A stretch of DNA of 64,000 nt from Chinchilla lanigera (taxonomy: Eukaryota > Chordata > Mammalia > Rodentia > Chinchillidae). Positions within the stretch are counted from its first letter, which is position 1. Each line of letters starts with the position of its first letter. The translations under genes and the position numbers were made by a program. The stretch is from contig NW_004955404.1 in assembly GCF_000276665.1 (NCBI RefSeq), positions 35,076,799 to 35,140,798 on the forward strand, given 5' to 3'. This document shows, piece by piece, positions 25,565-37,466 of the stretch. Below the pieces are notes generated by a model that worked only from the letters and a program-made list of their open reading frames with translations, had not been told where the DNA came from and did no database searches.

Positions 25565-25579
25565 CCACTAGAGGGCAAA
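25565..25579 (+). promoter_or_regulatory. CTCF-like motif
   Basis: CCACTAGAGGGCAAA fits the CTCF core (CCA-S-Y-AG-R-K-GGC-R) at every core position. It lies about 80 bases after the duplicated exon, in intronic sequence outside obvious SINEs. The motif match is seen; occupancy is inferred. Confidence 0.5.
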
Positions 25580-27203
25580 ACATTCACAGAGCACACCACA
25601 AACTTTCCATTTAATTAATCATGATCAGTAAATTAAAAATAATAATGATCACTACTTATCTATAATGTACAAATCTACTGAGGCAGAGGAGTACCCTGAA
25701 GACAGAATGGGTCAGTCCCATTTGATTCAGTCACCTAGGAAGACACCGCGAGTGGTCAGTTAGAAGATGTGGATATTGAGCTACAATACTGTGGATATTG
25801 TAGTGCCAGCAAGAGTGTATCATTCAAATAAATATTTCAAAATGTACTATTTTCAAAGAAACATAAAAAATATCATCTTTGGAAAGAGATATAGTAAGCA
25901 AATAATTCTGTTGCAATAACTTCATGATATTTGTACTATTAAATAAAGGAAATTACCATTTATTTGGAATAAGCTTTACTCATTTTTATGTTACAAGACT
26001 AGTCAATTTGCGGTTTAATTTTAAAAGTTTCAAAAATATATTATATAGAAGCAATAAGTTCAACAAGTTAACGGGCTGTCGTCCAGACAGTAGCTAGTGA
26101 CACAAACAGGCTATGTAGAAAATGAAACTAGGCTACTTACTTCAACTATTATTTCTGCAATTTATATTTGGACAGAATATTTTGTTAAATAAAAGGTTAT
26201 AGTTCTTTAATCAGTAGTAAGAGACCAAATAGTAAACTTGAAATAATCATGCTTCATGACATATGCACAAATTTTCTCATAGTGATTTTGGCATATTTAT
26301 AGCCACATTTACTGTCAAAAAAGATAATTTTAAAGAAAACATAGATCCTTCCCAATGCTGAGTAGTTATGATATATATTTATATAGAGGAGAATTTGAAA
26401 CAATTACTTTATTGAAAGTATAGTTACTATACATTTTGGAAAGTACCCTTACTTTTTATTATTTACTGATTACACATTATATGGCAATATTTAAATTACT
26501 GGTAAGAGAAAAATATATCACAATCAGCTGTATATCATAATCTACTTTTTTACATAGACATAACACTGTTATCAGTGGCATATTATTATTAGCATGGAGG
26601 TTTTATATTCCACTGGGTTCCTGAAGAGTGAAAATTAATAATTTTTCATAACTTGCTATGAAGAAATTGTTCGCTGAGAAAATTATAATAACTTGATCCA
26701 AGTAAATTACTACTTACATATGTTAATCATAATTAGGACCATTTTACTATTATATACAAAAACATTTATTGAATTTCCTAAAATTTCAAGACAAAATTAT
26801 TAAAATCCTAGTTGTGGCAACATGACCTGCTTCTAGTGTTTTGAACTATTCAAAATATTCTTGACTATTCTGATAAAAGGACAATTAAGCTACAAAGTTC
26901 ATTTAATCAAGATTCTTTTATCAGTGAATATAAATATTTACTAAAATTGGCTTCCATTAAATTTTTCTCTACCTGTGACAATTAAAAGCTGTCTAGTAAT
27001 TATTCAAGGCTAAAGTAATAATTGGCTTCTTTAGACATTGTATTAAGAATTATTTTAAGTAAATGTGGGGTTTTTTGAACTTTCTACTTATTGGCAGGTT
27101 AAATCCAGCAGGAAATTAAAAATAGATAAAAATATTGACCCTCTGTAAAATAGCAACATTAGAAAATGTTTTACAAAACTAACAGTGACACATTTTTTTC
27201 TAG

Positions 27204-27347
27204 CCATAGTTCAAAAGAGGCTAAAAAAGGAGAAGAAGGCAAAAAGAAAATTGCAAGAAGCACTTGAATTTGAGACAAAACGGCGTGAGCAAGCTGAGCA
27301 GACACTGAAGCAAGCGGCTTCAACAGATAGTCTCAGAGTGTTGAATG
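27204..27347 (+). CDS. DACH1: DACH1 coding exon, DD2 coiled-coil part 2
   Basis: Exon of 144 bases, phase 1 in and phase 1 out. It opens AIVQKRLKKEKKAKRKLQEA (the first Ala codon is split with the preceding exon), continues EFETKRREQAEQTLKQAA and ends DSLRVLN plus one base. The acceptor is ATTTTTTTCTAG, with a good pyrimidine run, and the donor is AATG followed by gtaaga. It is the most conserved block of DD2, a basic, coiled-coil-forming helix shared with DACH2. Because the length is a multiple of three and both phases are 1, it is structurally skippable, which is relevant to the duplicate 1.8 kb upstream. Confidence 0.97.
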
Positions 27348-27844
27348 GTAAGAAGATGTAAGCATAAATGTGACCAACTACAATTTTGAATACTCAGAAG
27401 AGAATTTAGACATGCATTTGTGGTTTTGTATATTTCTATGAATGTGATCCACGCAGCTATGCATGTGGCTGAAAGCGTGATAGAAAGAGTTTGTTGGGGA
27501 AAATACTTTATTTCATAAATACTTCTATTGTTTTATTACTTTACCCTAGCACCTGGGATCCAGCATTTCTTTGTGCTTACCTAAATCTTTTTTTCTATAA
27601 AAAACATGATGAATATCAATTGAAGAACTTCCACTTCTATCCTATCTTGTGAACATTATTATGTGACTTGTTTATCTATTTAAATCTGAAAATTCCTATG
27701 ACTAGAGATTCTGTTCAACCTTTAAAAGATGACAAAGATTTATGTGGTTTTAATTCAGCACCAGAGTAACAGGTTGTTCTTTTTTTAAAAGGACAATGGG
27801 AATCAAATGAAATATATGTCACTCTTACCTTTCTGTGCTTTTAG
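27348..27844 (+). other. DACH1: Short DACH1 intron (497 bases)
   Basis: GT...AG intron, phase 1, with gtaaga at its start and CTTTCTGTGCTTTTAG at its end. No repeat or additional coding segment is seen in it. Confidence 0.93.
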
Positions 27845-27913
27845 ACTCTCTGACCCCAGAGATAGAAGCTGACCGCAGTGGCGGCAGAACAGATGCTGAA
27901 AGGACAATACAAG
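27845..27913 (+). CDS. DACH1: DACH1 coding exon, acidic tail after DD2
   Basis: Exon of 69 bases, phase 1 in and out. It reads DSLTPEIEADRSGGRTDAER then TIQ (the first Asp codon is split with the preceding exon). This matches the DACH1 C-terminal tail. The donor is CAAG followed by gtagga. If the intron were retained or polyadenylated early, the frame would continue GRNLQKAINLDLAI before a stop, giving a different C-terminus; nothing seen argues for or against this. The exon is followed by a 32.7 kb intron. Confidence 0.96.
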
Positions 27914-29848
27914 GTAGGAATTTGCAGAAGGCTATAAATCTAGATCTTGCTATATGAGTTTTTCCTCAGCTCTAGCCTGCTATTCAAGCATGTAGCCTAC
28001 CATCTGGGCCACATCAAAACAAGTTCAAACAAGGTCAAGTTCATCTTGCTTGTTTATATGAGCGAATTCATTTTGTGCTGATAGATTTTCTTTAAATTAA
28101 CAGGTCATTTCTGTTTATACAATGCAATTAAAAAGGAATAATTAATTTTAAACAATGTATGAATTAATCTAGGACATAGTAAATGTACTTTATTGAATGT
28201 TTGGAGCCCAACCTAACATAGAAAGGGTTTATATATTCTATACCATATAAATAAAATAATAGATTAAGTAAATATGTAGTTCTTAAAATTTAAAAATGTC
28301 TAACTAGTCACTTTATGACAGTTACTGCAAGGCACTTGCAAAATGTACTCATTTAATGTTAACAATAAATTAGATTGTTTAGTTCCTGTGTGGATTTCCA
28401 AATATTCTGCATGCCATTATATACATTTTAATCACACAAATATGCTAGAAAAATCATATATAGAATACTAGAGGGAATTGAGTTAAGCACTAAGAAGAGC
28501 TAAATATGTATATTACCAAGCCCACACTACTAGGAAAGGACAAAATCAGAGGGAGAATTTATAATGAAACATCTAGACAAGAAACTCGGTCAAACAACAT
28601 GAATACTAAACAGGAACAAGAGCATTTGTTGTCTTTTTAAATAGGATGATTCTTTAAAGGGATGTCTAAAATGATTAAATGTTATAATCCTCCCAATTGC
28701 TTTTATTTTGCACATAATGTATTCTTGCAGATAAATGAAAAACTCATTGTTAATATTAAGAATAATTAAATAGTGATTAAATGTTTTTCATAGTTCACAT
28801 AATATGTGTGACATAAGTTCATCATCAACATTTTTGTAATTAATAATTTGATTATTTTTATTTTAAGGTATAAAATTCATATACTCAAATGCATATTTTA
28901 ATGTAGACAAAGTCTTATTTGTATGAGGTTGAAATATTGACAATTTTTAATTTCTGTGATTTGGATATACTGAAAAAAGAAAATTATCTAAAATTACCTT
29001 CCTTTTGCTATCCATAATGCTATTAGTAACATGGTGAAGCTACCAAAATTACCTCATGATAGAAAAACAAAATGTTGTACAAAAATAAAACATTTGCACA
29101 AGAATTATTCTTAGTAACTCAAAGCCAAATCTAAACTATTATGGGATTATTTTTGTTTTTAATTATGATATAAAATATTCAGTCAGACAGCCTTCCAATT
29201 GTCAGATTGATCAAAACACACAAGCTTCAATAAAATACAAGTATTTATTTTTGTTAGATAATATGAATTTTCTTCAAATGAATTACAAAGAAGCACTATA
29301 TGGGTGTTTCTAGCTGTTATTTGCTTAAAAGATATTTCACACAGGTGGACTATTGCAGAACTTTTGAAATAATAGAGAAAGAGATCTTTATTACTCATTT
29401 TTCACTCTGAGTCTTTTTTCTACTATTATACTAAAACAATACATTGGAAAAGTAACAGTAACATTAACTGTGAAGAGAACAAATGAAAGAAGGAAGAGCG
29501 TCTTTAGTGAAATTCTGTCTAAGCACCACAAGGGAAAGGCAAATGAAAGACAGCCAAAACTGACTCCTAATTTTACATTTCGGGAGCCATGTGAAGCAGT
29601 GCTTCAAGATTCAAAAGTGATACTAACAGCTTCGTGTCTCCTTCACTCTGTCTCGCTGTGTCTCCAAGTGCAGACATTACACTCTTCACGTTCACTTTTA
29701 CTCCCAACCCAACCAAAACTTAAATTGTTCTTTATTCCAAACTAAACTCTATTTATTTGGGAAAGAAAAAACTAGGCACATAATTTTATGATTATCACTT
29801 ATTTTTAATATTTTAGCAATAAGTAAATACCACAGTTGGCCCTCGAGG

Positions 29849-29900
29849 TAATCACCTAGAAGTTGGGCACTTAAATACTGCTTAAGTGCCAACTACTTAC
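29849..29900. other. Inverted repeat with paired NKX2-like sites
   Basis: AGTTGGGCACTTAA and TTAAGTGCCAACT form a stem with one bulged G around a 7-base loop. A further GGTAA/TTACC pairing lies outside it. CACTTAA and TTAAGTG are NKX2-class core motifs facing each other. No known RNA gene is recognised. Confidence 0.6.
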
Positions 29901-31339
29901 CTTCATGGAAGCACCTCAGATCAGACTAAATATTGCATCATTGTCGATATCACCGTTTTATATGACAGTTTCCATAACATTGAAGAGGTGGTGAAAACAA
30001 AACCTGAGTGGTTTAGAAAATATTCTTTCCGAGCAACCTTTTTAAATGATTTAACTTTTCTTCATAAGTACGACAAATAAATTCGTGTCTCACAGAGATA
30101 AATTCTTTATTATTAATATTTCTAATGACTCACTCAAAATCGTGTGTTTGATGAAGCTATTGTAAATATAGAATGAATATTCCAAAACTATAAAAGAAAA
30201 CAACTTTGGGGGGCTCTGAATCATATGGCAATTAACTCTTTCATGTTGTGAGTCTTCACAGATATCAATGCGATGATTTGTGTTGGGGTTTAAGAAACTT
30301 ATACCTTAAAAAGAATGTTCTGTGCTAATATTATTTAGACCAGATATCATGCCTTTATCTTATAGTCTGATTAACTACAATGAAGACAATATGTAATAGA
30401 TCAATTATTGTAACTGTGCTACTAACCTATCTTGAAACTCAGCTGCATTGTTTGTTTATTTTTTCTCTTCAAAATAAAAAAAATAAAAATAAAAAGAGTT
30501 GGAAAGGCAAATTGAGAGATGACCTTAGTCTAAGGATAACTAAACGTCATTACTTGGCTCATGGCTCTCTAAGAATGCTCCATGAATAAGATTTTATGTT
30601 TACTTGTCAAAAAGAGAAACTATTCCCAGATTCGGAATCCTCTTTTCAGTAGTCCCCTGACACTGACAATTTTCTTTCACAAACTTCTGGTTGGTGTTCA
30701 ATTAAAGATTAAAGGGAATACTCTTCAGAAAAAAAAAAAAAACCAAAACAACTTATCCTATTTTATACTTCTTTAAAAAGATGGTTGAATGTTCAGGAAG
30801 AATTTATGGAAATACTTTTTGAGCAGTGGTTTGGGCTGGTCAGTAAATATCCTCCCAAACTTCCTCTACATATAGAAATGTACATACACTCTCTATGTTG
30901 CCAGTTCTGTAATGTCATGGTTTCTTCCACTGAGTCCTACTCTTATTTTCATCTTTCTTCCTAGGCAAGAGTATCTACTTAAGTGAGTTCAACATATATT
31001 TTGACAGTTGTATAATGATATCTGTCCAACCCTTAGCAGCTCCCTTAGCAGCCCCAGACAGTAACCCACAACTTTCTGTGTGGTTGCTTCACAGAGGTCT
31101 CAAAGTTCAGTGCTCAAAACAAAGTATTCTCTCCACAAATCTAACTTTCTGCAGTATTGCTTTCCCACAGTGACTCTCTTCCTGACTCTCATCAGGTCTA
31201 ATTCAATGTCCGTATAATGAAGGAAGAACTGAATTTGACATCTCCCTCCTTCACTCCATGGCAATCTACCCTTAATCACCGCTCTTCCCCTTCAATCTCT
31301 CTGCTCCTGTCTTGCTGGCATTTTTGTTCTTGATATTTT

Positions 31340-31535
31340 CCTAAAGGCAAGGACATCCCTCCCCACTTCCTTGCCTTAACTTGTGCACCATTGAAATCCC
31401 AGTTTAGAAGTTACCACCTTTAGAACACTTCGCTTCCGCTGAAGCGCTGACCTGCCCCTTAGGCTCAGTTCCACCTGTGTGCCTCTGGAGCTGCTTATTC
31501 AGTGTTCTTCTCTCAGAGTAGTTGGGCAGCCAGAG
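31340..31535 (+). repeat. Possible L2 fragment
   Basis: The order ATTGAAATCCCAGTTTAGAA, GTTACCACCTTTAGAACACT and CTGACCTGCCCCTTAGGCTC resembles the diverged L2 3' region. The call rests on weak similarity. Confidence 0.35.
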
Positions 31536-31567
31536 GCATCCTGCTTGGTTCACAGCTGAGCCCCTAC

Positions 31568-31800
31568 TGCAGTGATGGTGAACCTTTTATAGTTTGGTGC
31601 CCAAACTGCAACCTAAAACGCTTTGATTTATTGCAAAGGGCCGGCACTGCAACTCAACCTGAATACTGAGGTTTTACTTTAGAAAAGACAATTCATACTT
31701 TAGCATCTCTTGTCTTAAAAGAAAAACAAATGCTATGCATGCCATAGGCATGCCGCCACTGCCCTATTATCTGTAGGGGTGTTGGGCACACAATGATACT
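31568..31800 (+). mobile_element. hAT-like non-autonomous DNA transposon fragment
   Basis: It opens CAGTGATGGTGAACCTTTTA, a hAT-type terminal sequence. It then runs GTGCCCAAACTGCAACCTAA, ATTTATTGCAAAGGGCCGGC and AACCTGAATACTGAGGTTTT, like short hAT elements known from several mammals. The matching inverted terminus was not found nearby, so the copy looks 3' truncated or rearranged. Subfamily not determined. Confidence 0.5.
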
Positions 31801-31871
31801 TTCTATGTGTTCCCTGAAGGAAGAAATTAGACACTGTTAAATTAGGACCTGTGTTAGAACTTATGGATATG

Positions 31872-31933
31872 GAAGTTCTTATTGTTCAACATTTCTCAGT
31901 CAGAAGTTCTTATTTTTCAGCATTTCTCAGTTG
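31872..31933. repeat. 31-base tandem duplication
   Basis: GAAGTTCTTATTGTTCAACA is followed 31 bases later by GAAGTTCTTATTTTTCAGCA. Both copies are followed by TTTCTCAGT. Confidence 0.88.
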
Positions 31934-32864
31934 GAGAGACTGATGGAAGGAAATAAAAATGATGTGACTGATTGGGAAAGTTAGAATTATAAATGCTGGC
32001 AAAATTAATGTTCATATTTGATAGCTGAATTAACAGTGTGTGTTTTTTCTTGTTGTGTGTGCCTCTAATATCATTTTATTCTTTGCACATAGGATCTAAG
32101 ATACGCATTCTGTACATACCTATTTATATCTTATTTTTGAATTTTAAAATAATATTTAATTTAACATTCCAAAATCACATTTAATAATTAGTTTTTCCCA
32201 TCCTATTTACAAAGTGCATGCTTTTCTTTCATCTAATATACATGAATATAATGCTTTTCTGATTTGGTTGTTAAAATTACAAAAGGTTAAATCTGCCAAA
32301 AACACATTCTACCATGACATGGTAGATATTACTGGGAGACTATATTTTATATAAAATTTTTGAAAAATCTTGAAAGTTTACTTTCAAAACAGTTGCATTT
32401 TGCTTTAATTTTTCAAGTTAAAACCTATTCTTTTGAACACCTAAATTATTGTTAAAATCAATATTAATGTGAACCACAGTGCCTCTGACATCATAGGTTA
32501 TCTTCAAGTTATGCTTGGAAAATCTTGACTTCACTTGAAAGTACATCTTTTATGTACATCCAATGCCAATAATTAAAATTATTTTGCTTTTTATTTTCTT
32601 TTTAACTGATCCTAGATCACAGAAAACCAAATAGTCCACCAATAAAAAGACATAAAATACTTGCCTACACATTAACAATCTCTTTCTTTCCCATTTAAAA
32701 AGGTTCTGTTTCCTAGATGGAAGACACAGGCTGAATTTAATTTTAAAATTATTAATTTATTTAATAATCATATTCAACATCAGTGATATACTAAACACAC
32801 TTTTTGTTGTCACTGCATTAGTATGGAGCTATGTGTTTAAGATAAATTAAATCTTTCTTGTGCC

Positions 32865-32990
32865 AAAGAGAAAACTGAGGCTTAGTGAGGGTAGATGACT
32901 TATTAAAAGTCACACTAAGAGTGTGTCAGTTAGGACTATAACGTGGTCCAGTTGTTCTCCACATCACCTTATTTTCTTCCTGAGTGCTTT
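32865..32990 (+). repeat. Old MIR/L2-class fragment
   Basis: GAGAAAACTGAGGCTTAGTG, TTAAAAGTCACACTAAGAGT and TCAGTTAGGACTATAACG follow the widespread 'gaaactgaggctcagag ... ggtcacacagctag' pattern. Confidence 0.6.
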
Positions 32991-33357
32991 TAAATTAGGA
33001 TTGTTAAATGATGTCCTTCTTTCTCCTTGAAAATATATCATTATTATTATTATTTGATTCATAACTGAGAGCTGCAAAATATCATATATCATGTCATTTT
33101 ATGAAAGGAATTTATATCTTTTATCAAGCTTCTTTATTTATTGAGTTAAATGTTGTAGTACTCATTGAATTTCCCAGGATTGCATTTCTTTTATTTAGAT
33201 TTCAGAGTATTACATCTTAAGTGGAAGTGTTCCCTTATTAAAATAGTGAAAAATATTGGAACATAATGAGCCTTTCCTCCTTTCTTATATAATAGAGTAT
33301 TCTAATGTAAAGGCAAGGTAATGTAAGCCATGAGTGTTTAATTAAATTGCTTATTCT

Positions 33358-33460
33358 GGGCTGGGGATTTAGCTCAGCGACAAAGCGCCTGCCTGGCAAG
33401 CGCAAGGTCGTGAGTTCGGTTCCTGGTACCGGAGAAAAACCAAAAAAAAAAAAAAAAAAA
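33358..33460 (+). mobile_element. Young ID SINE with perfect target-site duplication
   Basis: GGGCTGGGGATTTAGCTCAG, GGCAAGCGCAAGGTCGTGAG, then CCTGGTACCGGAGAAAAACC and an A19 tail. It is flanked by AAATTGCTTATTCTG on both sides (33344-33358 and 33459-33473). The internal A and B boxes look intact. Confidence 0.95.
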
Positions 33461-36400
33461 ATTGCTTATTCTGCTCATTGCTTGTCATACTGCCATTTTT
33501 GTCATACTGCTAGTTGGTTGGATTGCTGGCACTTAAATCCAGATTTTTCACCCAAACAACTATGTTCTTTCTACTAGGACTTGCTACCTGGACTTCCGTA
33601 TCTCTTATAGTGCAACCACTTCAGCTGTATCACTCAGTTTAAGTACTCAACACATTGTATGTTAATAATTTAAAAAGACCAGGCAATGTATCATCGAAAT
33701 TATTAACAATTTAAAAAATGTTTCTTTCCTGTTTTTACCATTTTCTGGCCATCATGCCTATACTATGTTTATAGACACTTCCAGACACACGGAGAAAAAC
33801 TTCATTTTAAACAAAGAAAATAAAGTAGCAATAAGATAAAGTAAGAAATTAATCATGTTTAGATAAAAGATTCAATTTCATCCTCACAAAGCAGCATGTA
33901 ATGAACTCACAATAAATTTAGAACCTCAGCAACAAATCCAAATTGTATTTGGTGTGTGACACATGAAGAAATCCTTCTTCCTTTTGAAGTAAAGGTTTGG
34001 ATAGAACTTGCTAAATAACATGCCAAGACTTAAATTAATATTGTTAAATCAAACCTGACTTAATCTTACCACTTTTAAGATCTTTACGAGTGTATCATTC
34101 AAATTTTAATATCAGAATTGTTTTTAGCATACTTCAATTTCTACTACTTAAAAAAGACTTCTATGTCTCATATGGAAATTGGGATTCCATAGGCATTTCT
34201 ACACAACATAGAAGTTAGAAAGTGCACAAATTTTCTAATATTTTTTTCTTGTGCAATTGGTTACTTTTGGGGAGGTGTGAACATTAAAGATTAAATATAA
34301 TAATTTATGTAAGACACAGTGTGTACTGGGCAATGGTACATACACAGTTAAATTTTAGCTGTTAATATTAAATTTTATTATTATGAATTAACATAATTAC
34401 TACAGAGCCTGGCAACTGGTAAACACTAAAGCTATTATTGCTCTAATATATAATTTACATTTCCCTTATTGGAAAATTGGTCTTTATTTATTGTGCACTA
34501 TTGAATTAATCCCATTGTGAAGTATTTGTGGAGATTTTACCATAATATTTTCAGTTACCTAAACTCATTTTTCCATATTTAAAATGTTTTTAATTAGAGA
34601 AAAGAAGTAAATCAGTAAAATGAAAGCATAGAACTTAAAATTATATTTTGGGCTGCCAGCTTGACTTTTGTCTAGTCACTTAGGAATAAGTAATCACCAT
34701 AGGGATTACTTCCAACTGTTTTTCTTGATCTTAAAATATGTTAAAATCATGTTACTCTGAGCAAAATGCAATGATAATAAATACGCTTTAATTCCCTTGG
34801 CACTGGTTTTTGGTGCTTGGCAGCATTTCAGTACAGCTAATCAATTTCAGGTAGCATTGATTATGTTGAACAAAATGTGATATTGACTGTAGTCTAATAA
34901 ATAGACTATTGTTCTACAGTTATCACAGGTCATTGTTAATTACCCATTCATCTAGAAATCAGCTTTATTAGATAGGATGCTCTAGAGATATTAATGAATT
35001 TTCATATTTTCTAAATTGTATAATCTTTTCCATCATTTAGTATAAAGATATTTATTTCTTTAAATATTGCATTTGAATGTAAGTAGATATGCTTAAACTC
35101 CAAATACTGAAGCCCTGTGTAATTTTTTGTTCTATATGGTTTCTTCATATTTTACACCAATTATATATGAAATTGGACATGATGGGCATTAAGTTGGAAA
35201 CTCCTAAAAATTGCTCCCAATAAAATAATTCATTCTAATTATTATTACATAAAAGTATTTTAAGGTACTTTTTCCGTACTGCTATCATTTGAAATTTCCA
35301 CTTCTGCTTCTGCTTCATTCTTTTACTTTTAAAATAAAAAAGACATTACAGTGGTCATTATAATGTCTGTGTTGTATTGTGACATTTCTGTGATGTTATT
35401 TCAATTCTCAGGCCATTCACCAAATACTAGGTAGTTAATGAAAAGAAAATAATAGGTCTTATTTTGTAAAGTGTTTGATACCATTTTTCTTAGTAAAAAT
35501 TATGTAAGAGCAGATCAACATTAGGAGAATTTAGGAGATATAGAAATCACTTTTATCTGAAAGTACCAGAGACAAGGGATTGGAATTTGAAGTTTAGAGA
35601 GGGGAAAATGGACATTGTGCAACTAAATTGCTATTAAGTACTTAAGCCAAGCATTATTAATATAAAATTTTACAGTTTTATTAACATGGATAAAATTGTA
35701 TAATTGAATTAAAGTGGCTTGTTCATGAATATATTTGTGATTTAGCTTTAATATTGTCTGAAGACCTGTAATGAGAGAAGAATGATGAATGGGAAATGAG
35801 AAACGTATCAGAAGGGGACCCTAAAGATTATGCTGGATCCAAATTTGATATCATGATTTGTGAAGTGAAATAGTGCTGAAGCAAACTGTACCAATGAATC
35901 TCACAGATGATCCTAATTTGGAAGGCATAACATACAGCCATGTGGAATGTTTTAAGATGCAAAAGCAGCTTGAAAAACTTAGACGTTAAAAACTGAATAA
36001 AATTAAGTCACCTTTGGAAGACAGATAACTGAATTTTTAGATCTATTTTAAAGAATATTAAAAAGCTCAACAAATACAAAGAGTGATTTGTATCCAGTTC
36101 CATCTTTTCATAGTAGTACCAGAGTAACAATGAGGTTCAAATAAGCCTCTGTCACTTTAATTTTATATGTATTTTTATCCATTATGTATTTTTTTACTAT
36201 TCATTGCAAACTGTCTATGAAGTTAGTTTTCCTGTACTTAGAACATTAATTTTTAAATTTTTAGACAGTACATTACCTTCATATTGAAGGAAAAGTAATT
36301 TTTAATAATAATTTTTTGCTTGGAGATTTCTCACCTTTATTATCACGGAAAAAAATGGATGGACATTATATCCAATCAGCTTCCTGACTGAACACTGAAT

Positions 36401-36952
36401 CAGTAGGAAAATGTGTATCACGTTTACCAAAGCTGAGGACGATTAACCTAGTAATGTGGGTTAGAACTGACTCTAGTGGTTCACATTCACAAAGCTGCTT
36501 CTTCTTCTCGTGTCCACTCTTAGCCAGAGCGGCCTGCCTACGTGAGAGAACTGATAAGACGCAGAAGAGTTTCTTTAAAATGCTGCATAAATACAATCCA
36601 TATTTTTTTTCTGAAAAATGTTATGATATTTCAAGAGTCACAAGAGTGATTTGAATATTCAAATTATAGAAAATGTACTTCCATATTTAATTCTGTTCAT
36701 TAAAGTACAGGATTTTTGTATGCAAAATAAAAACTTGAGCCACAAATATAGTACATGATTAAGTAAAGTATGCCATCAATTTTGATAAAATGAATACGTT
36801 TAGACATTTGTAACATATAACACCTTTTGATGTGAATTTTCACTTAGAAAAAAATTAAAACATCATCATTTAGACAATAAATATAAGAATGTTTCTAGTG
36901 GGTTATGCTACCTCCCGGGGATAGGAACAAAATGCAGATACGCCACAATAAT

Positions 36953-36953
<1 letters not shown>

Positions 36954-36987
<34 letters not shown>
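36954..36987. repeat. Orphan poly(T) tract, 34 bases
   Basis: Uninterrupted T34 (A34 on the minus strand) with no recognisable SINE or LINE body on either side. Confidence 0.95.
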
Positions 36988-36992
<5 letters not shown>

Positions 36993-37427
36993 CTACTGCT
37001 CGAACCATATTAATGAGAACATCATTTTGGAGAACTAATTATTTCTATTTGTCTTGTGTCACACTTTCTAATTCCCCTATATTAGCACAGCCAAAGCAAA
37101 TTAATTGCTTTTCCAGCAGTTGAACCTTGTCCAAGAATGAGCTCACATTCCCTTCCAGTTTCCCTGTTTGTGGGAGTGCATTGTGTCAAAAATTTCTCTT
37201 GATACTAAACATAGTCTTGAGAATACCTTTACAGATTTCTGTGTGCTCACTTGATGAAATTTATAAGTTTAAGTGACCCGCCAGGAAAGATAAAGTTCTT
37301 AGCTGCAAGATTATACATCAAAACAGTTAAAGTGAAATTAAAATTAAATGAATGAATCTCACTGAAGCAAAAAAAGCAGTAATTAATGGTTCCCTTAATT
37401 GTCTTCATAAAATATTTGCATGGGTCT

Positions 37428-37466
37428 AATTTGCATAATTTGCATGTATTAATTAATCTTTCAAAG
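37428..37466. promoter_or_regulatory. Motif cluster: two octamer-like, TAATTAAT and TCF/LEF-like sites
   Basis: Within about 40 bases lie ATTTGCAT-type octamers (TAATTTGCATAATTTGCATG), a TTAATTAAT homeodomain palindrome and TTTCAAAGG (TCF/LEF-like). The stretch is outside repeats. The motifs are seen; enhancer function is inferred. Confidence 0.4.

Larger units (their letters stand above)
24251..27203 (+). other. DACH1: DACH1 intron containing an extra exon copy
   Basis: GT...AG intron of 2.95 kb with phase 1 at both ends. I see no interspersed repeats in most of it. Two things stand out: a diverged copy of the downstream coding exon (25370-25483) and a CTCF-like motif (25565-25579). The remainder (24260-25360 and 25600-27190) is AT-rich with many homeodomain-type TAAT cores, and I find no further gene there. 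Confidence 0.9.

Noticed and set aside
33358..33460. tRNA-like gene (A and B boxes)
   Set aside because: The boxes belong to an ID SINE with an A tail and target-site duplication. The same sequence recurs at 20080, 40331 and 55738, so it is not a tRNA gene.
36905..37123. Open frame with a poly-Phe tract
   Set aside because: Product of the T34 homopolymer.
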